A stretch of 64,000 bases of DNA. It comes from Zobellia uliginosa (GTDB lineage Bacteria > Bacteroidota > Bacteroidia > Flavobacteriales > Flavobacteriaceae). The notes under the pieces were generated by a model that did no database searches, was not told the origin of the DNA, and saw only the letters and a program-made list of their open reading frames with translations. Of this stretch, positions 1 through 9,197 are shown piece by piece. Location of the stretch: positions 490,275-554,274 of the forward strand of contig NZ_FTOB01000002.1 of the NCBI RefSeq assembly GCF_900156625.1. Direction: 5' to 3'. The position numbers and the translations under genes are program-made. Each line of letters starts with the position of its first letter. The first letter of the stretch is position 1.

Positions 1-924
1 GTTCCATGTAACAAAGGCATAATTATCAGCGCCCCAATCGAGCCATTTCTGTTTTTTTACATCGCTTGTAAAGGTTTTTCCATCAAAATCACCAATAAAA
101 TAAGAAGAGGCAGTACCTCCATTAGGGGCATTTTTTTGGATGCTGACGATCAAGGCCCATTTTTCTTCATCGGAGCCTTCAACTTTTATAGGAAAGAGGT
201 CTGGGCATTCCCATAGGCGAATATCGCCGTCTATACCAAAGTCGGAAAGATGGGTCCAATCGATAAGGTTGGGAGAGGCATAAAATTTGACCTTGTCATA
301 GGCGGCCAATACCAAGATCCATTGTTGCGATTTTTCATGCCATACTACTTTGGGGTCCCTAAAATCTTTGATGCCTTCCGTATTCGGAATAACGGGGTTG
401 TGCCCGTATTTGGTCCATTTCACACCTTCATCTAGACTATAGGCGATACTTTGGGTTTGAAAATTGTTTGTTTCGGCTTTTTCACCCTCTAAATTGTGGT
501 GGGTAAATGTGGCTACGATGGGCGGATTCTCCTTGGTGCCGAATTTAGAGGTATTGTTAAGGTCTACCACGGCCCCTCCTGAAAAAATGAGTCCCAATGA
601 ATCGGGGTATAGGGCGATAGGGAGGTGTTTCCAATGAACCAGGTCTTTTGATTCGGCATGTCCCCAATGCATTGGTCCCCATACGGTACTATCTGGGTAG
701 TATTGATAAAAGAGATGGTATTTCCCCTTGTAAAAAAACATTCCATTAGGGTCGTTCATCCATTTGGCCTCGGGGGTAAAATGAAATTGTGGACGGTGTT
801 TTTCTTGATAAGGTTCAGGAAGTTTCTGGCTATGCGTTATTTTTTCTGTTTGTTCCTCCTTACAACTTATGGACATACTCATGATGGTGAGCACCAAGAC
901 CGAAAAAAATATCATTTTCCTCAT
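1..924 (-). CDS. GH32 fructan hydrolase lipoprotein (levanase/inulinase type), C-terminus outside the window
   Basis: Predicted exo-acting beta-fructosidase of glycoside hydrolase family 32, anchored as a lipoprotein. The frame is open from the ATG at 924 to the window edge (308 codons seen, no stop). A hydrophobic N-terminus ends in a Ser-Cys lipobox at Cys21. The three GH32 catalytic motifs are present in order: WMNDPNG (nucleophile Asp58), FRDPK (transition-state stabiliser Asp190) and ECPDLF (acid/base Glu239), followed by the WGADNYA segment where the family usually has a DFYA-type motif. The catalytic five-blade propeller is nearly complete; the C-terminal beta-sandwich is cut off. It lies downstream of the GH74-like gene on the same strand, 390 bases away and behind a terminator, so it probably has its own promoter. 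Family is secure; the exact substrate (levan, inulin, sucrose) is not visible. Confidence 0.9.
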   Translation of the reverse strand, partial: MRKMIFFSVLVLTIMSMSISCKEEQTEKITHSQKLPEPYQEKHRPQFHFTPEAKWMNDPNGMFFYKGKYHLFYQYYPDSTVWGPMHWGHAESKDLVHWKHLPIALYPDSLGLIFSGGAVVDLNNTSKFGTKENPPIVATFTHHNLEGEKAETNNFQTQSIAYSLDEGVKWTKYGHNPVIPNTEGIKDFRDPKVVWHEKSQQWILVLAAYDKVKFYASPNLIDWTHLSDFGIDGDIRLWECPDLFPIKVEGSDEEKWALIVSIQKNAPNGGTASSYFIGDFDGKTFTSDVKKQKWLDWGADNYAFVTWN

Positions 925-1317
925 AGACAATGGGTATAGGGATAGTTAAAGTTAAGATACCCAATTTAACGAATGTAAAGCTAATAGAAAACTATTTCGA
1001 TAATTCTACAGGGGTGATTTCGTTCGAATTCATATAGTTTTAATTTTATATGGTTTGTAAAAACGGGGAAGGATAACAAAGTTTTGGATTTTAAATTTCA
1101 TATATCATCGATTTTTGTCGTGAACGGGTGTGAATAGATATATTTTCGGTTTGGGACGTATGTCGACAAACCCTTTGATGGGCATATAACTTTAAACGAG
1201 GGGTGTAACCCCTATAGGACAGCCCCTCGTTAAGGTTTTAAATAATTAGATACTAATCTCTCTACCTTTCTTTAAGTTATAAACTTAAGATCGTTTTTTA
1301 TATAGAAGGTATACCGT
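925..1317. other. Intergenic region between GH74-like and GH32 genes
   Basis: AT-rich stretch of 393 bases with no convincing reading frame. It holds the terminator-like hairpin at 1195-1231 and must carry the promoter of the GH32 gene. I could not identify a TAnnTTTG box with a well-placed upstream TTG near the GH32 start. Confidence 0.6.
1195..1231 (-). terminator. Terminator-like hairpin downstream of the GH74-like gene
   Basis: A perfect 9-base inverted repeat (AACGAGGGG at 1195-1203, CCCCTCGTT at 1223-1231) with a 19-base loop lies about 90 bases beyond the stop codon of the minus-strand GH74-like gene. The trailing T-run on the minus strand is short, so it is a moderate rather than strong intrinsic terminator. 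Confidence 0.5.
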
Positions 1318-3786
1318 TTATTTTTCAACTAAAAATCTAATCATTTTATTTTCAATTGATAAAAAGTAGATTCCTTTTGGGAGGGAGCTTACATCTAAGG
1401 ATATCTCGTTTTTACTCGACTGTGTGCTCCCTTTGGCCACATGTTGCCCGGTTGAGTTTATAATGGTATAGGCCACATTTTTTTTAGATAGGCCTGTAGC
1501 GTGTAGTCTACCTTCTACGGGATTCGGGTACACTGATATTTTGTTGCTCTCTTCTTCTTGGGGCAATAGTTCCGCATTGGTCTTGGCGCTTGTGTTACTA
1601 GATAAATAGACCTTAGCTTTTTGAAAGCCTGTACCTTGTGAGCCGGCCAGTACGTACGGACGGTCTTCGTTAGAGATGTCTATTGCATTGAATAGGGGGT
1701 AGGCCGCTTTTTGATTTTGTTTTGACCATGTATTTCCTCCATCATTGGAAAACCAAATTCCGTTACTACCTTCTAACAGTCCTCCAGATCCCATGGCACT
1801 TGAGGAAGTGGCATAAATAATATTTGAGTTTTTAGGCATAATGGCTACTTTTCTCATATACTTGTCGGTAAGTAGTTTTTTCCAAGTGTTGCCTTTGTCT
1901 TTACTTCGAAACAAACCTCGGTTTTCTCCGAAACCATTTACTGCAACATAGACCCAATTCTGGTGGTTAGGGTCGGTGACGATATCACTAATTCCTTTAT
2001 ACCCTTTATTTCTAATATCTAAGGTTTCATTATTTGCGGGTAAATCATTAAGTTGATTTAACCGGCTCCAGTTTCTCCCTCCGTTGGTTGACCTCCATAG
2101 CCCTTTGGTGCCTCCTGCGTAAACGATTTCCCCGTTAAATTGATCGACCGCCGTGTAATTACAGAACTTATCTTTAAGTACCCTTGTCCAGTTATTGCCA
2201 TCGTTTGTACTTTTGTACACATCGCCATTGGCAGTAACGTAAAGGATTCGATTATTGGAAGGACTCTTAACGTTCATGGAAAGACCATTAACATATTTAT
2301 TCGATAGGATACCTCGGTTCACTTCGGTCCAACTTGATTTTTCTCCTTTATCAGTGCTTTTGAGTATATAACCTTCTTTACAAGTGACCCAAACTACATT
2401 TGCTCGGGAAGGGTCTGCTACAATAGAATGAAAATTACCGCCTTTACCGTCACCCCACCCGTATTTGGGGTCGTCCGTGTTACAATTTTCCCATGAGACC
2501 CCCTTGTTAAGGCTTCTCCAAATACCCATATCGGCAAGACCTAAATAAATAAGGTTGGGGTCTTTAGGGCTTATAGCCATATCAACATTAACCAGGTTGT
2601 CAACACCTGTACTTTGCCAACCCTTATTACCTATTTTATTGGCATGCAATACCCTGAATTTTACACCTCCATCTTTAGAGCCTAAGACCCATTGGGAATT
2701 TGTCCAGTATAAATTATCGGGATTTGACGGATCTTGGGCAATGGTTCTAGCATATCCATCCCCTACACCGGAGTAAGTGCCTTGTGTACTGCCTGAAAAT
2801 GACGTTTCCCATGTAGAAACATCGGCTATTTTTTGAAAAGTGTTGCCGCGATCTGTAGATAATAGGGTGCCCGACCGTGAGTTCCAACTCGCTACGGCCC
2901 TTGTTTCGATAATTCTAAGATTCGAATTCTTAGGATTTATCAATATAATCCCTCCTTGGTCATGAATTTTATTCCAAGTACGGCCCGCATTGGTACTTTT
3001 ATAAAGCCTACTGTCCAATCCATCGGTCCAATATCGATTGGAGCAGTCTGCTTTTACAGCGGTAAGGTATTGAACGTTAGGATTGTTGGGGTCAATAGCA
3101 AAATCGGCTACTTCTGTGAACCCTTCGAAATTGTTATTGGCGGTTAGGTTTTTCCAGTTGGCCCCGCCGTCGGTACTTTTGTAAACATCGGCCACAGAAC
3201 AGACAGGCCTTCCCTTTCCGGTAAGAATATAGACCTCATTCTCATTTTTAGGGTTTACGACAATTTTGATAATTCGGGTTTTAGGCAGGTTGACATCTAC
3301 CCTTTCCCAAGTGTTACCAACATTTTTCGTACGCCAAATTTCGGCATTTAAGGTATTCCAGTTGCCTTGATGTCTCGCAGCGTATCCTACGGAAGGGTTG
3401 TTAGTGCCAAACTCAATGTCGCTAATGTACGCCTTGCCCTCTGATAAGACCAGTCTCCATGTATCGCCTCCATTAGTTGTTTTATAGAGTCCATCACTTG
3501 CTACGAACATTATGTTTCCATTGGTCTTATGAAAACCCATACCGGAAATATGGGTCCCGTGAATGCCTTTGCTGTCGCCACAGACATCCCATGTAGCTCC
3601 ACCGTCTCGGCTTCTATAAGCTCCACTTAGGTCACTTCCTGCTAGGATAATGCCTGATTGACTTACTCCTATCGAACCGAACCACCCGCCGCCGCCTGGG
3701 TTGGTTCGTTTCCAATTATGGGTTTGTGAGTTAATAGTTAGGGTAAAACACATTAAACATAATAAAAGACTAATAGATTTTTTCAT
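1318..3786 (-). CDS. Secreted Asp-box (BNR/sortilin-type) beta-propeller glycosidase related to GH74, T9SS cargo
   Basis: An 822-residue exported protein. Residues 1-20 are a Sec signal peptide (MKKSISLLLCLMCF...). The body contains about thirteen Asp-box motifs of the form S-x-D/N-x-G-x-T-W (for example SRDGGATW, TTNGGDTW, STNGGRNW), which make the turns of tandem seven-bladed propellers. The segment SDLSGAYR around Asp52 resembles the stretch that carries the catalytic base in GH74 xyloglucanases; I could not place the second catalytic Asp with confidence. The last ~75 residues (from ISVYPNPVEG to the C-terminal FLVEK) are a type A T9SS sorting domain, so the enzyme should be exported across the outer membrane and either released or surface attached. 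Xyloglucan or a related beta-glucan is the best guess for substrate. Other Asp-box proteins (non-enzymatic VPS10-like) remain possible. Confidence 0.75.
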   Translation of the reverse strand: MKKSISLLLCLMCFTLTINSQTHNWKRTNPGGGGWFGSIGVSQSGIILAGSDLSGAYRSRDGGATWDVCGDSKGIHGTHISGMGFHKTNGNIMFVASDGLYKTTNGGDTWRLVLSEGKAYISDIEFGTNNPSVGYAARHQGNWNTLNAEIWRTKNVGNTWERVDVNLPKTRIIKIVVNPKNENEVYILTGKGRPVCSVADVYKSTDGGANWKNLTANNNFEGFTEVADFAIDPNNPNVQYLTAVKADCSNRYWTDGLDSRLYKSTNAGRTWNKIHDQGGIILINPKNSNLRIIETRAVASWNSRSGTLLSTDRGNTFQKIADVSTWETSFSGSTQGTYSGVGDGYARTIAQDPSNPDNLYWTNSQWVLGSKDGGVKFRVLHANKIGNKGWQSTGVDNLVNVDMAISPKDPNLIYLGLADMGIWRSLNKGVSWENCNTDDPKYGWGDGKGGNFHSIVADPSRANVVWVTCKEGYILKSTDKGEKSSWTEVNRGILSNKYVNGLSMNVKSPSNNRILYVTANGDVYKSTNDGNNWTRVLKDKFCNYTAVDQFNGEIVYAGGTKGLWRSTNGGRNWSRLNQLNDLPANNETLDIRNKGYKGISDIVTDPNHQNWVYVAVNGFGENRGLFRSKDKGNTWKKLLTDKYMRKVAIMPKNSNIIYATSSSAMGSGGLLEGSNGIWFSNDGGNTWSKQNQKAAYPLFNAIDISNEDRPYVLAGSQGTGFQKAKVYLSSNTSAKTNAELLPQEEESNKISVYPNPVEGRLHATGLSKKNVAYTIINSTGQHVAKGSTQSSKNEISLDVSSLPKGIYFLSIENKMIRFLVEK

Positions 3787-4529
3787 TTTATTGGGTTTTG
3801 GGGTGAACGAATATTTAGGATTTATACACTATAATTAATGCTTCAAAAACTTGGTTTTGAATCATAGGTGATTTTTCGACATCGGCTTCTATGGATTATA
3901 TTTAAAGACTGTTGTTTTGACACACGGTATGATCGCCAATAATGGCAACATTTCCATTTCATTTCTTCAGAGTATAAAATGTTGAATTATCGGTGCTATT
4001 AGTGTTTATTTGACCATCTCCATCGAATTCATCGGATGGGTTTTTGACTTTACGCATTTTTCTTCTTCAGGTTTCAGGTGGTTCTCGAATGTCGGTTGAT
4101 ATTGTGTGTTAAGGCTGCCAAATGGGCGAACACTCCAACGATTAGACTTAGGTCGTTACTTAAGTGGTATGATTTTATCATTACGGTTCGTTTAGGATAT
4201 GCCTCTTTGATTTTTGTAGATCAATAAGTCTGAAAACTTGGGCAAAGATATATATTTATAGTATTTTTCCTACTTATTAAATAAGAATCGTAAGAATGTA
4301 GCGTAAATGTTATGTTTGCTGGAAAAAACTCCTGTAATATGGGGTTTATATAGAAATTTGATGCTTACATCCTAGGGCTACAATAGCTACATTTTGTTGA
4401 ATATGTAAGAATATTTGTTTCGGGTATAATGTTTTAGCTGATAAAGAATATAAAGAAGGGCAGGAGAAGTGTTTTATACGATTAGTCGGTATATTGAAAA
4501 GCCCCTTTTTATTAGCGCTCTCATTTGCG
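3787..4529. other. Gene-poor AT-rich region upstream of the GH74-like gene
   Basis: No reading frame with recognisable family features is present in these ~740 bases. The minus strand holds two very short open frames (about 35 and 33 codons, starting near 4180 and 4050) of unknown worth. Together with the decayed gene next to it, the region looks like degraded or regulatory DNA. The promoter of the GH74-like gene must lie at its left end. Confidence 0.55.
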
Positions 4530-4985
4530 TCAAATTTTATTATAAATCTTGGCAAGGCATATTCTATTGGGAATACCCTTCAGCTTGCCATATTTTCAAT
4601 TGAACAATAACTATTTCTTAGCTATAGCCTACTTGCTTCCGTTTGTTGCGAAGCCCCAAAAGCGAAGGTGCCGGGTATATCCTAGCTCTATGGACAGGTT
4701 TTCTAACTTATTGGGAATCTTTTCTCCAATTTTTTGACCTCTAGTTTTTCTGGAAATATACATTACTTTGATTTCCATGGAGTTGTGAGTGTATTCAGAG
4801 ATTGCTCCATAGTCAATGTCTTTACCAGTTTTGAAGGCAATGATTACATGTTATAAATTTAGGTATAGTATTGAATTGTGTTAACGGACGGTTTTCTCCA
4901 TCCCTTTAGGAAAAATCAGAATTTAAGAGTTACTCGAATTTTCAAATTCTAGGTTTTGGCAATTCGTTCAGATGAATTCAATCAT
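4530..4985 (-). pseudogene. Decayed GNAT-family N-acetyltransferase
   Basis: Reading the minus strand from an ATG at 4985 to a TGA at 4532 gives 152 codons, the normal length of a small GNAT acetyltransferase, but the frame is broken many times. The core is intact in one frame: MEIKVMYISRK, then RGQKIGEK (the acetyl-CoA pyrophosphate-binding motif A, normally R/Q-x-x-G-x-G/A) and KLENLSIELGY. Before it, a shifted frame reads NSDFS-stop-RDGENRPLTQFNT, matching the family's 'D..L..RDG......FN.I' N-terminal pattern. After it, the original frame resumes with stops and ends KYGKLKGIPNRICLAKIYNKI, matching the usual 'PNYG.Y.G...S.C..K' C-terminus. In-frame stops are at about 4970, 4908 (shifted frame), 4853 and 4631, with two more before 4590; two compensating frameshifts lie between about 4945 and 4855. 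No protein can be made. Confidence 0.85.
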
Positions 4986-5053
4986 GTATTAAACCGTAAA
5001 TTCAAGCGTTCGGTTTCATCAAAGTTGATTCTTCCATAATGTCCCGGTTAAAT

Positions 5054-7195
5054 TTAGTCTTCCTGTGCTTCTTCGCCATCTTCCTCTTCGGCATCGCTTG
5101 CCCGGTTCAGGTCATTCTTCATGATATTGAGCTTTTTCAGCTTTGCTTTCCAGGTCTCAAGCGTTTCCTTGTGGCTTTCTACCCTTTTTATAACATCACG
5201 AACCAACGGATTATCTTCCGATGCGTTGGAGAAAAATTGGAGATTGGTTTCTAGCTGGCGGATTTCGGCCTTGCTTTCCTCTATTTTTTTACGAATAAAA
5301 CTACGTTCGTTTTGTATGGCCCGCTCGTTATCGGCATCGGCCAATTGTTGAATTTTATTACCGTATTTCAGTAGTTCCGATTCTTGGCGGTCAATATCGA
5401 GTTTTTTAAAGATGGCGTCGAGGATCTTGTTAAATTTTTGATCGATGCTCTTCTTCTTAAAAGGCACCCTTCCAATGGATTTCCATTCGGCGATAAAGGC
5501 TTTTATCGATTTTAGGTCGTCTTCCCTTGTACCCGATAGTTCAAAGGTCGACAGTCTTTCCAAACAGGCATTTTTCTTGTCGTAGTTTTCCTGTTCTTCT
5601 TTTAACCCCTCGTTTTTAAGCGCATGGAGTCGGTCGAAATAATGGTTACAGGCACTTTTGAATTCCTTCCATATCTTATCGGAATATTTTCGGGGTACGT
5701 GTCCGATTTTCTTCCATTCGCTTTGAATTCGTTTCATTTCAGGGGTAGCACTGTCCCAGTCCTCACTGTCCTTCAGGGCAACGGCACGGTCGAGTAGGAC
5801 CCGTTTTTTATCGAGGTTTTCCTGCTGCTCTTTTTTAAGGTTCTTGTAATAGGCGTTTTTATTCCTATTAAAATTTCGGACTGCGGTTTTAAAGGCGTCC
5901 CATGTTTTTTCGTTATGGTTTCTTGGCACCTTTCCGGCCGCAAAAAAGGCGGTGCGGAGCTCCTCTAGTTTTTTGATCTGTTGTTGCAGGGCTTTGTGGC
6001 TGCTTGCAACGTTTTCCGAAAGTTCCTTAATGGAAGCGATGATTTCGTTCTTACGGATGAGGTTGTTCTCGTATTGGGCATCAAGTTCTTTGTAATGGTC
6101 TTGGCGCCTTTGGTGTAATACCTTGGTAGCATTACTAAAGCGTTCCCAGATTTCTTCACGGTGTTCTTGGCTTACGGGGCCTATATCTTCCTTCCAGATT
6201 TTGTGCAAGGTCTGTAGGTCCCTAAAGGCTACGGTGAGGTCGGGCTCGTTTGCAAGGGCTTCGGCCCTTTGCACCAGTTTTTCCTTTTCCTCTAGATTGT
6301 GTTTGAAATCTAGGTCGCGCAACTCGCGGTTCAAGTGTAGGAAATCGTAAAAAATCTCTATGTGGTGCTGGTAGGTGCGCCATACGTTATTGTACTCGGT
6401 ACGCGGTATGGGTCCGGCATTGCGCCAGTTTTCCTGAAGTTCCTTGAACGCCTTGTAGGTGGAGTTCATATCTTCATCTACGTTTATTAAACCTTTTAGC
6501 TCTTCAATGATCTCAAGTCGCCGGTTTAGGTTTTCCTTCAGGTTTTTTTCAAGGTTCTTATAATATTGGTTGCGTTTTTCACGGTAGTCACTGTAGACTT
6601 CGTTAAACTGCCTCTTGGTTACCGAATTGTACTTGAAATCTACTTCGTTGCCGCCTGCGTTTATAAAATCTTCTTTCTTCCCTTCTATAAATTCTTGAAA
6701 TTTCAGGTCGAATTCTGACTTGATGCCTTCAACATGCTTCTTAATGGCCTGTACTTTTTCGTTACGGACCAATTTTTGAAGTTCGCCCACCAAGTTTTCC
6801 ATAGACATCGCATGGTAATCTAAAAGCGGAATGGTATGCCGCTCTTGATTATCGGTGTCTTCGGCGTCCTCGGCATTGTTCTCGTCTATTTCTTCGAGTA
6901 CGGCATCGTCTTCGTTCTTTGCCTTTGCGGTTTCCGCAGGGGCGGTCGGGGCCGTTTCTTCTGTTTGGGTCGTTTCAGGCGGGGTTTCAGCTTCGGCTGT
7001 AGTTTCCGTTTCGGGTTCGAGGGGGTCCGACGGCTTTTCCGTTGGTGCCTCTTCCGTTGCTTTAGATGGTTCTTTTTCGGGGATTTCTACGGCTTCCGGT
7101 ACTTCTTTTGGTGCAGTAGCCTCAGTATTTTCAGTGGTCTCTTGTATGTTTTCTTCCCCTACGTTATGTTGTAGTTCCCGTTCCTTATCTTCCAT
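5054..7195 (-). CDS. DUF349 repeat protein with acidic N-terminal region
   Basis: A 713-residue cytoplasmic protein. Residues 1-120 are low complexity, rich in Glu, Thr, Pro and Ala, and presumably disordered. The rest is almost entirely helical and highly charged, made of about five DUF349 repeats of ~65 residues that share a W-K/R-x-x-G-x-V/I-P core (seen as ENWRNAGPIPR, IWKEDIGPVS, EWKKIGHVPRK, EWKSIGRVPFKKK, plus FFAAGKVPRN). DUF349 proteins are widespread in Bacteroidetes and their function is not established. The C-terminus is again acidic (EEEDGEEAQED). It is a single gene: the decayed GNAT gene lies beyond its 3' end and 190 non-coding bases separate it from aroE. I see nothing that fixes its role. 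Confidence 0.85.
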   Translation of the reverse strand: MEDKERELQHNVGEENIQETTENTEATAPKEVPEAVEIPEKEPSKATEEAPTEKPSDPLEPETETTAEAETPPETTQTEETAPTAPAETAKAKNEDDAVLEEIDENNAEDAEDTDNQERHTIPLLDYHAMSMENLVGELQKLVRNEKVQAIKKHVEGIKSEFDLKFQEFIEGKKEDFINAGGNEVDFKYNSVTKRQFNEVYSDYREKRNQYYKNLEKNLKENLNRRLEIIEELKGLINVDEDMNSTYKAFKELQENWRNAGPIPRTEYNNVWRTYQHHIEIFYDFLHLNRELRDLDFKHNLEEKEKLVQRAEALANEPDLTVAFRDLQTLHKIWKEDIGPVSQEHREEIWERFSNATKVLHQRRQDHYKELDAQYENNLIRKNEIIASIKELSENVASSHKALQQQIKKLEELRTAFFAAGKVPRNHNEKTWDAFKTAVRNFNRNKNAYYKNLKKEQQENLDKKRVLLDRAVALKDSEDWDSATPEMKRIQSEWKKIGHVPRKYSDKIWKEFKSACNHYFDRLHALKNEGLKEEQENYDKKNACLERLSTFELSGTREDDLKSIKAFIAEWKSIGRVPFKKKSIDQKFNKILDAIFKKLDIDRQESELLKYGNKIQQLADADNERAIQNERSFIRKKIEESKAEIRQLETNLQFFSNASEDNPLVRDVIKRVESHKETLETWKAKLKKLNIMKNDLNRASDAEEEDGEEAQED

Positions 7196-7385
7196 CGTTT
7201 ATAAGATATTGATTATGCAGATTGCTAGGGTAAGATACTAACAACCGCTCTAATGACAAAAGGTATGGTCGTATTTTAGCTTTTCTGCACGACGTGGGAC
7301 TTTGATAAGGAGGTATGTAAGGTGCCGTTTTTTATAGGTCCTCTTGCCTAGATAGTTAGTCTTGGAAAGCGCAGGAAAAAGATGG

Positions 7386-8126
7386 CTAACGCTCTTGCCA
7401 AATTTGCCAAGAACGGTCGGCTTGAAGCTCTAACATGCGTAAACCGTTGGAAATTTGGGCGCCTTGGGCCTCGCCGGCCGTTAAAAACGCGGATTTTTCA
7501 GGATTATAGATAAGGTCGAACAAAAAGTGTCGGTCACCGATAAATTCGTAGGGCAGGGCGGGACGTTCCTCAATATTGGGGTGTGTGCCAAGTGGGGTGC
7601 AGTTCACCAATACCGTATGTTCTTTTAATACTTCTTCGGTGACCTGGTCATAGCTGATCTTATTTTTTCCGGCACTCCTTGAAACAAAAAGGTAGGAAAT
7701 GCCAAGCTCTCCCAAAACATAGGCTACGGCTTTTGAGGCTCCGCCAGTTCCCAAGATCAATGCTTTTGTATGGTGCGGCTTTAGAAAAGGTGACATGGCG
7801 TGCTTAAAACCATAGGCATCGGTATTAAAACCTTTGAGTCCGTTTTTGTTGAACTGTATGGTGTTTACCGCGCCAATTTTTTCGGCCTCGGGATCGAGTT
7901 CCGTCAAAAAGGGCATTATTTCTTGTTTATAGGGTATGGTCACGTTCATACCCTTGATGTCTTTGTTGTTTTTTAGAACATCGGTAATTTCTTCGATGGC
8001 TTGAAAGTCGAAATTCTCATACGAGTGGTCGTTCAGGCCCAAGGAAGCGAATTTTTTGGTGAAATATCCGCGAGAGAAGGAATAGGAGATGTTTTTACCG
8101 ACCAATCCGAACCGTGTTCTTTTCAT
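7386..8126 (-). CDS. aroE: Shikimate dehydrogenase
   Basis: NADPH-dependent reduction of 3-dehydroshikimate to shikimate, fourth step of the chorismate pathway, in the cytoplasm. At 246 residues it is slightly short for AroE but complete. The N-terminal substrate domain has the S-x-S motif (Ser14, Ser16), the catalytic Lys67 in NVTIPYK and Asp103 in GFNTDAYG; the C-terminal Rossmann domain has the glycine-rich GTGGAS at 126-131, followed by the usual N-C-T-P-L-G segment. It starts 32 bases after the DUF368 gene upstream on the same strand and may be cotranscribed with the two DUF368 genes. Confidence 0.95.
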   Translation of the reverse strand: MKRTRFGLVGKNISYSFSRGYFTKKFASLGLNDHSYENFDFQAIEEITDVLKNNKDIKGMNVTIPYKQEIMPFLTELDPEAEKIGAVNTIQFNKNGLKGFNTDAYGFKHAMSPFLKPHHTKALILGTGGASKAVAYVLGELGISYLFVSRSAGKNKISYDQVTEEVLKEHTVLVNCTPLGTHPNIEERPALPYEFIGDRHFLFDLIYNPEKSAFLTAGEAQGAQISNGLRMLELQADRSWQIWQER

Positions 8127-8158
8127 ATTTTGTTTTTTAAGGATAAAGGGAAAATCGA

Positions 8159-9187
8159 TTATACTGATAGTTTAGCTTCTTTTTGGGTCTTTCCGTACCA
8201 ATCGAGCAAAAGCAATATGGCAACGCCCACCCCGATGAAAAAGATGGCCCACCAAGTTTCCGAACTTGCAAGATCGGGAAAGAAGCGTTCGTAATTACTG
8301 ATGATTTCCTTTCCGTTACTATCTAGAACCAACTCGCCGGAAGCATCGGTCTTAAAGATCGTGCGTTTCCATGGCCATACCACCCCCAGTGAACCGGTTA
8401 TAAAACCGATGATGACCGCGGTGGTGATGTGTTTATAATGTTTGAGTACATAGGTCAATAAATGCGAAAGGCTCACCAGTCCCGTGGCCGAACCCGCAGT
8501 GAATACGGCTAAAATAACCAAGGTGTCGATCCGTTCGGTGTTTTGGGTAAAGCTAAAGTCGCCGCGTAATACTTCGGCAAAGGTATCGTAGAGGGCATTT
8601 ACCGAATCGACCAACAAGAGCACATAGTTGCCCAAGAGGATAAGGATAAAAGAGCCCGAAAGACCGGGAAGGGTCATGCCTGAAACACTGATGATACCAC
8701 AGGCGAAAATGAAGAAAAGGTTATCATTTTCCTTAGCGGGATTGAGAAAGCTGATAGATATACCCACGATAAGTCCGATGATACCGGCCGTAATGGTTTT
8801 ACGGTTCCAGTGCTCAAAGTCTTTTGAAATGTAATAGATGGATCCTAAGATCATACCAAAGAAAGCGGCCCAGACAAATAGCTCTTTGCGTTCTAAAAAG
8901 TAATCGAGCAGTTTGGAAACGCTAAAATAACTGACCAGCATACCAAAAATAAGAAGGGAGAGGAAGGTTCCGTTGATGTAACGGAAAAAACTCTTGAACC
9001 TTCCGTTCAAAAGCAACTTGAACGCCTTTCCGTTGACCTTCTGTAACGAGTAGATAAATTCTTCATAAAAACCTCCGACAAATGCAACTATACCTCCAGA
9101 AACACCGGGCACTTTGTTAGCGGCGCCCATGCACAGACCTTTTATGACCAAGAAAAATTTGTCAAGAAATGTTCTGGTATTGTACAT
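8159..9187 (-). CDS. DUF368 family polyprenyl-phosphate transporter (second copy)
   Basis: A 342-residue polytopic membrane protein, about eight to ten hydrophobic segments. The N-terminal signature GLCMGAANKVPGVSGG and the internal repeat MTLPGLSGSFILILLG are the two inverted-repeat halves typical of DUF368 (PopT). Members of this family were shown to carry undecaprenyl phosphate back across the cytoplasmic membrane for reuse in peptidoglycan and surface polysaccharide synthesis. It follows a paralogue with only 10 bases between them. Compared with that copy it has Asn in place of Asp in the first signature (AANKVPG against AADVVPG). A periplasmic-looking charged loop (FKTDASGELVLD) lies between the last helices. 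Confidence 0.88.
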   Translation of the reverse strand: MYNTRTFLDKFFLVIKGLCMGAANKVPGVSGGIVAFVGGFYEEFIYSLQKVNGKAFKLLLNGRFKSFFRYINGTFLSLLIFGMLVSYFSVSKLLDYFLERKELFVWAAFFGMILGSIYYISKDFEHWNRKTITAGIIGLIVGISISFLNPAKENDNLFFIFACGIISVSGMTLPGLSGSFILILLGNYVLLLVDSVNALYDTFAEVLRGDFSFTQNTERIDTLVILAVFTAGSATGLVSLSHLLTYVLKHYKHITTAVIIGFITGSLGVVWPWKRTIFKTDASGELVLDSNGKEIISNYERFFPDLASSETWWAIFFIGVGVAILLLLDWYGKTQKEAKLSV

Positions 9188-9197
9188 GATAGGGGAC

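Noticed and set aside
4150-4185. Short minus-strand frame near 4180 (about 35 codons) and another near 4050 (33 codons)
   Set aside because: No family resemblance, no promoter or ribosome site, and lengths expected by chance in AT-rich DNA.
6836-7241. Plus-strand frames rich in Ser, Val, Phe and Arg opposite the DUF349 N-terminus
   Set aside because: Mirror images of the low-complexity Glu/Thr/Pro/Ala coding sequence on the other strand.
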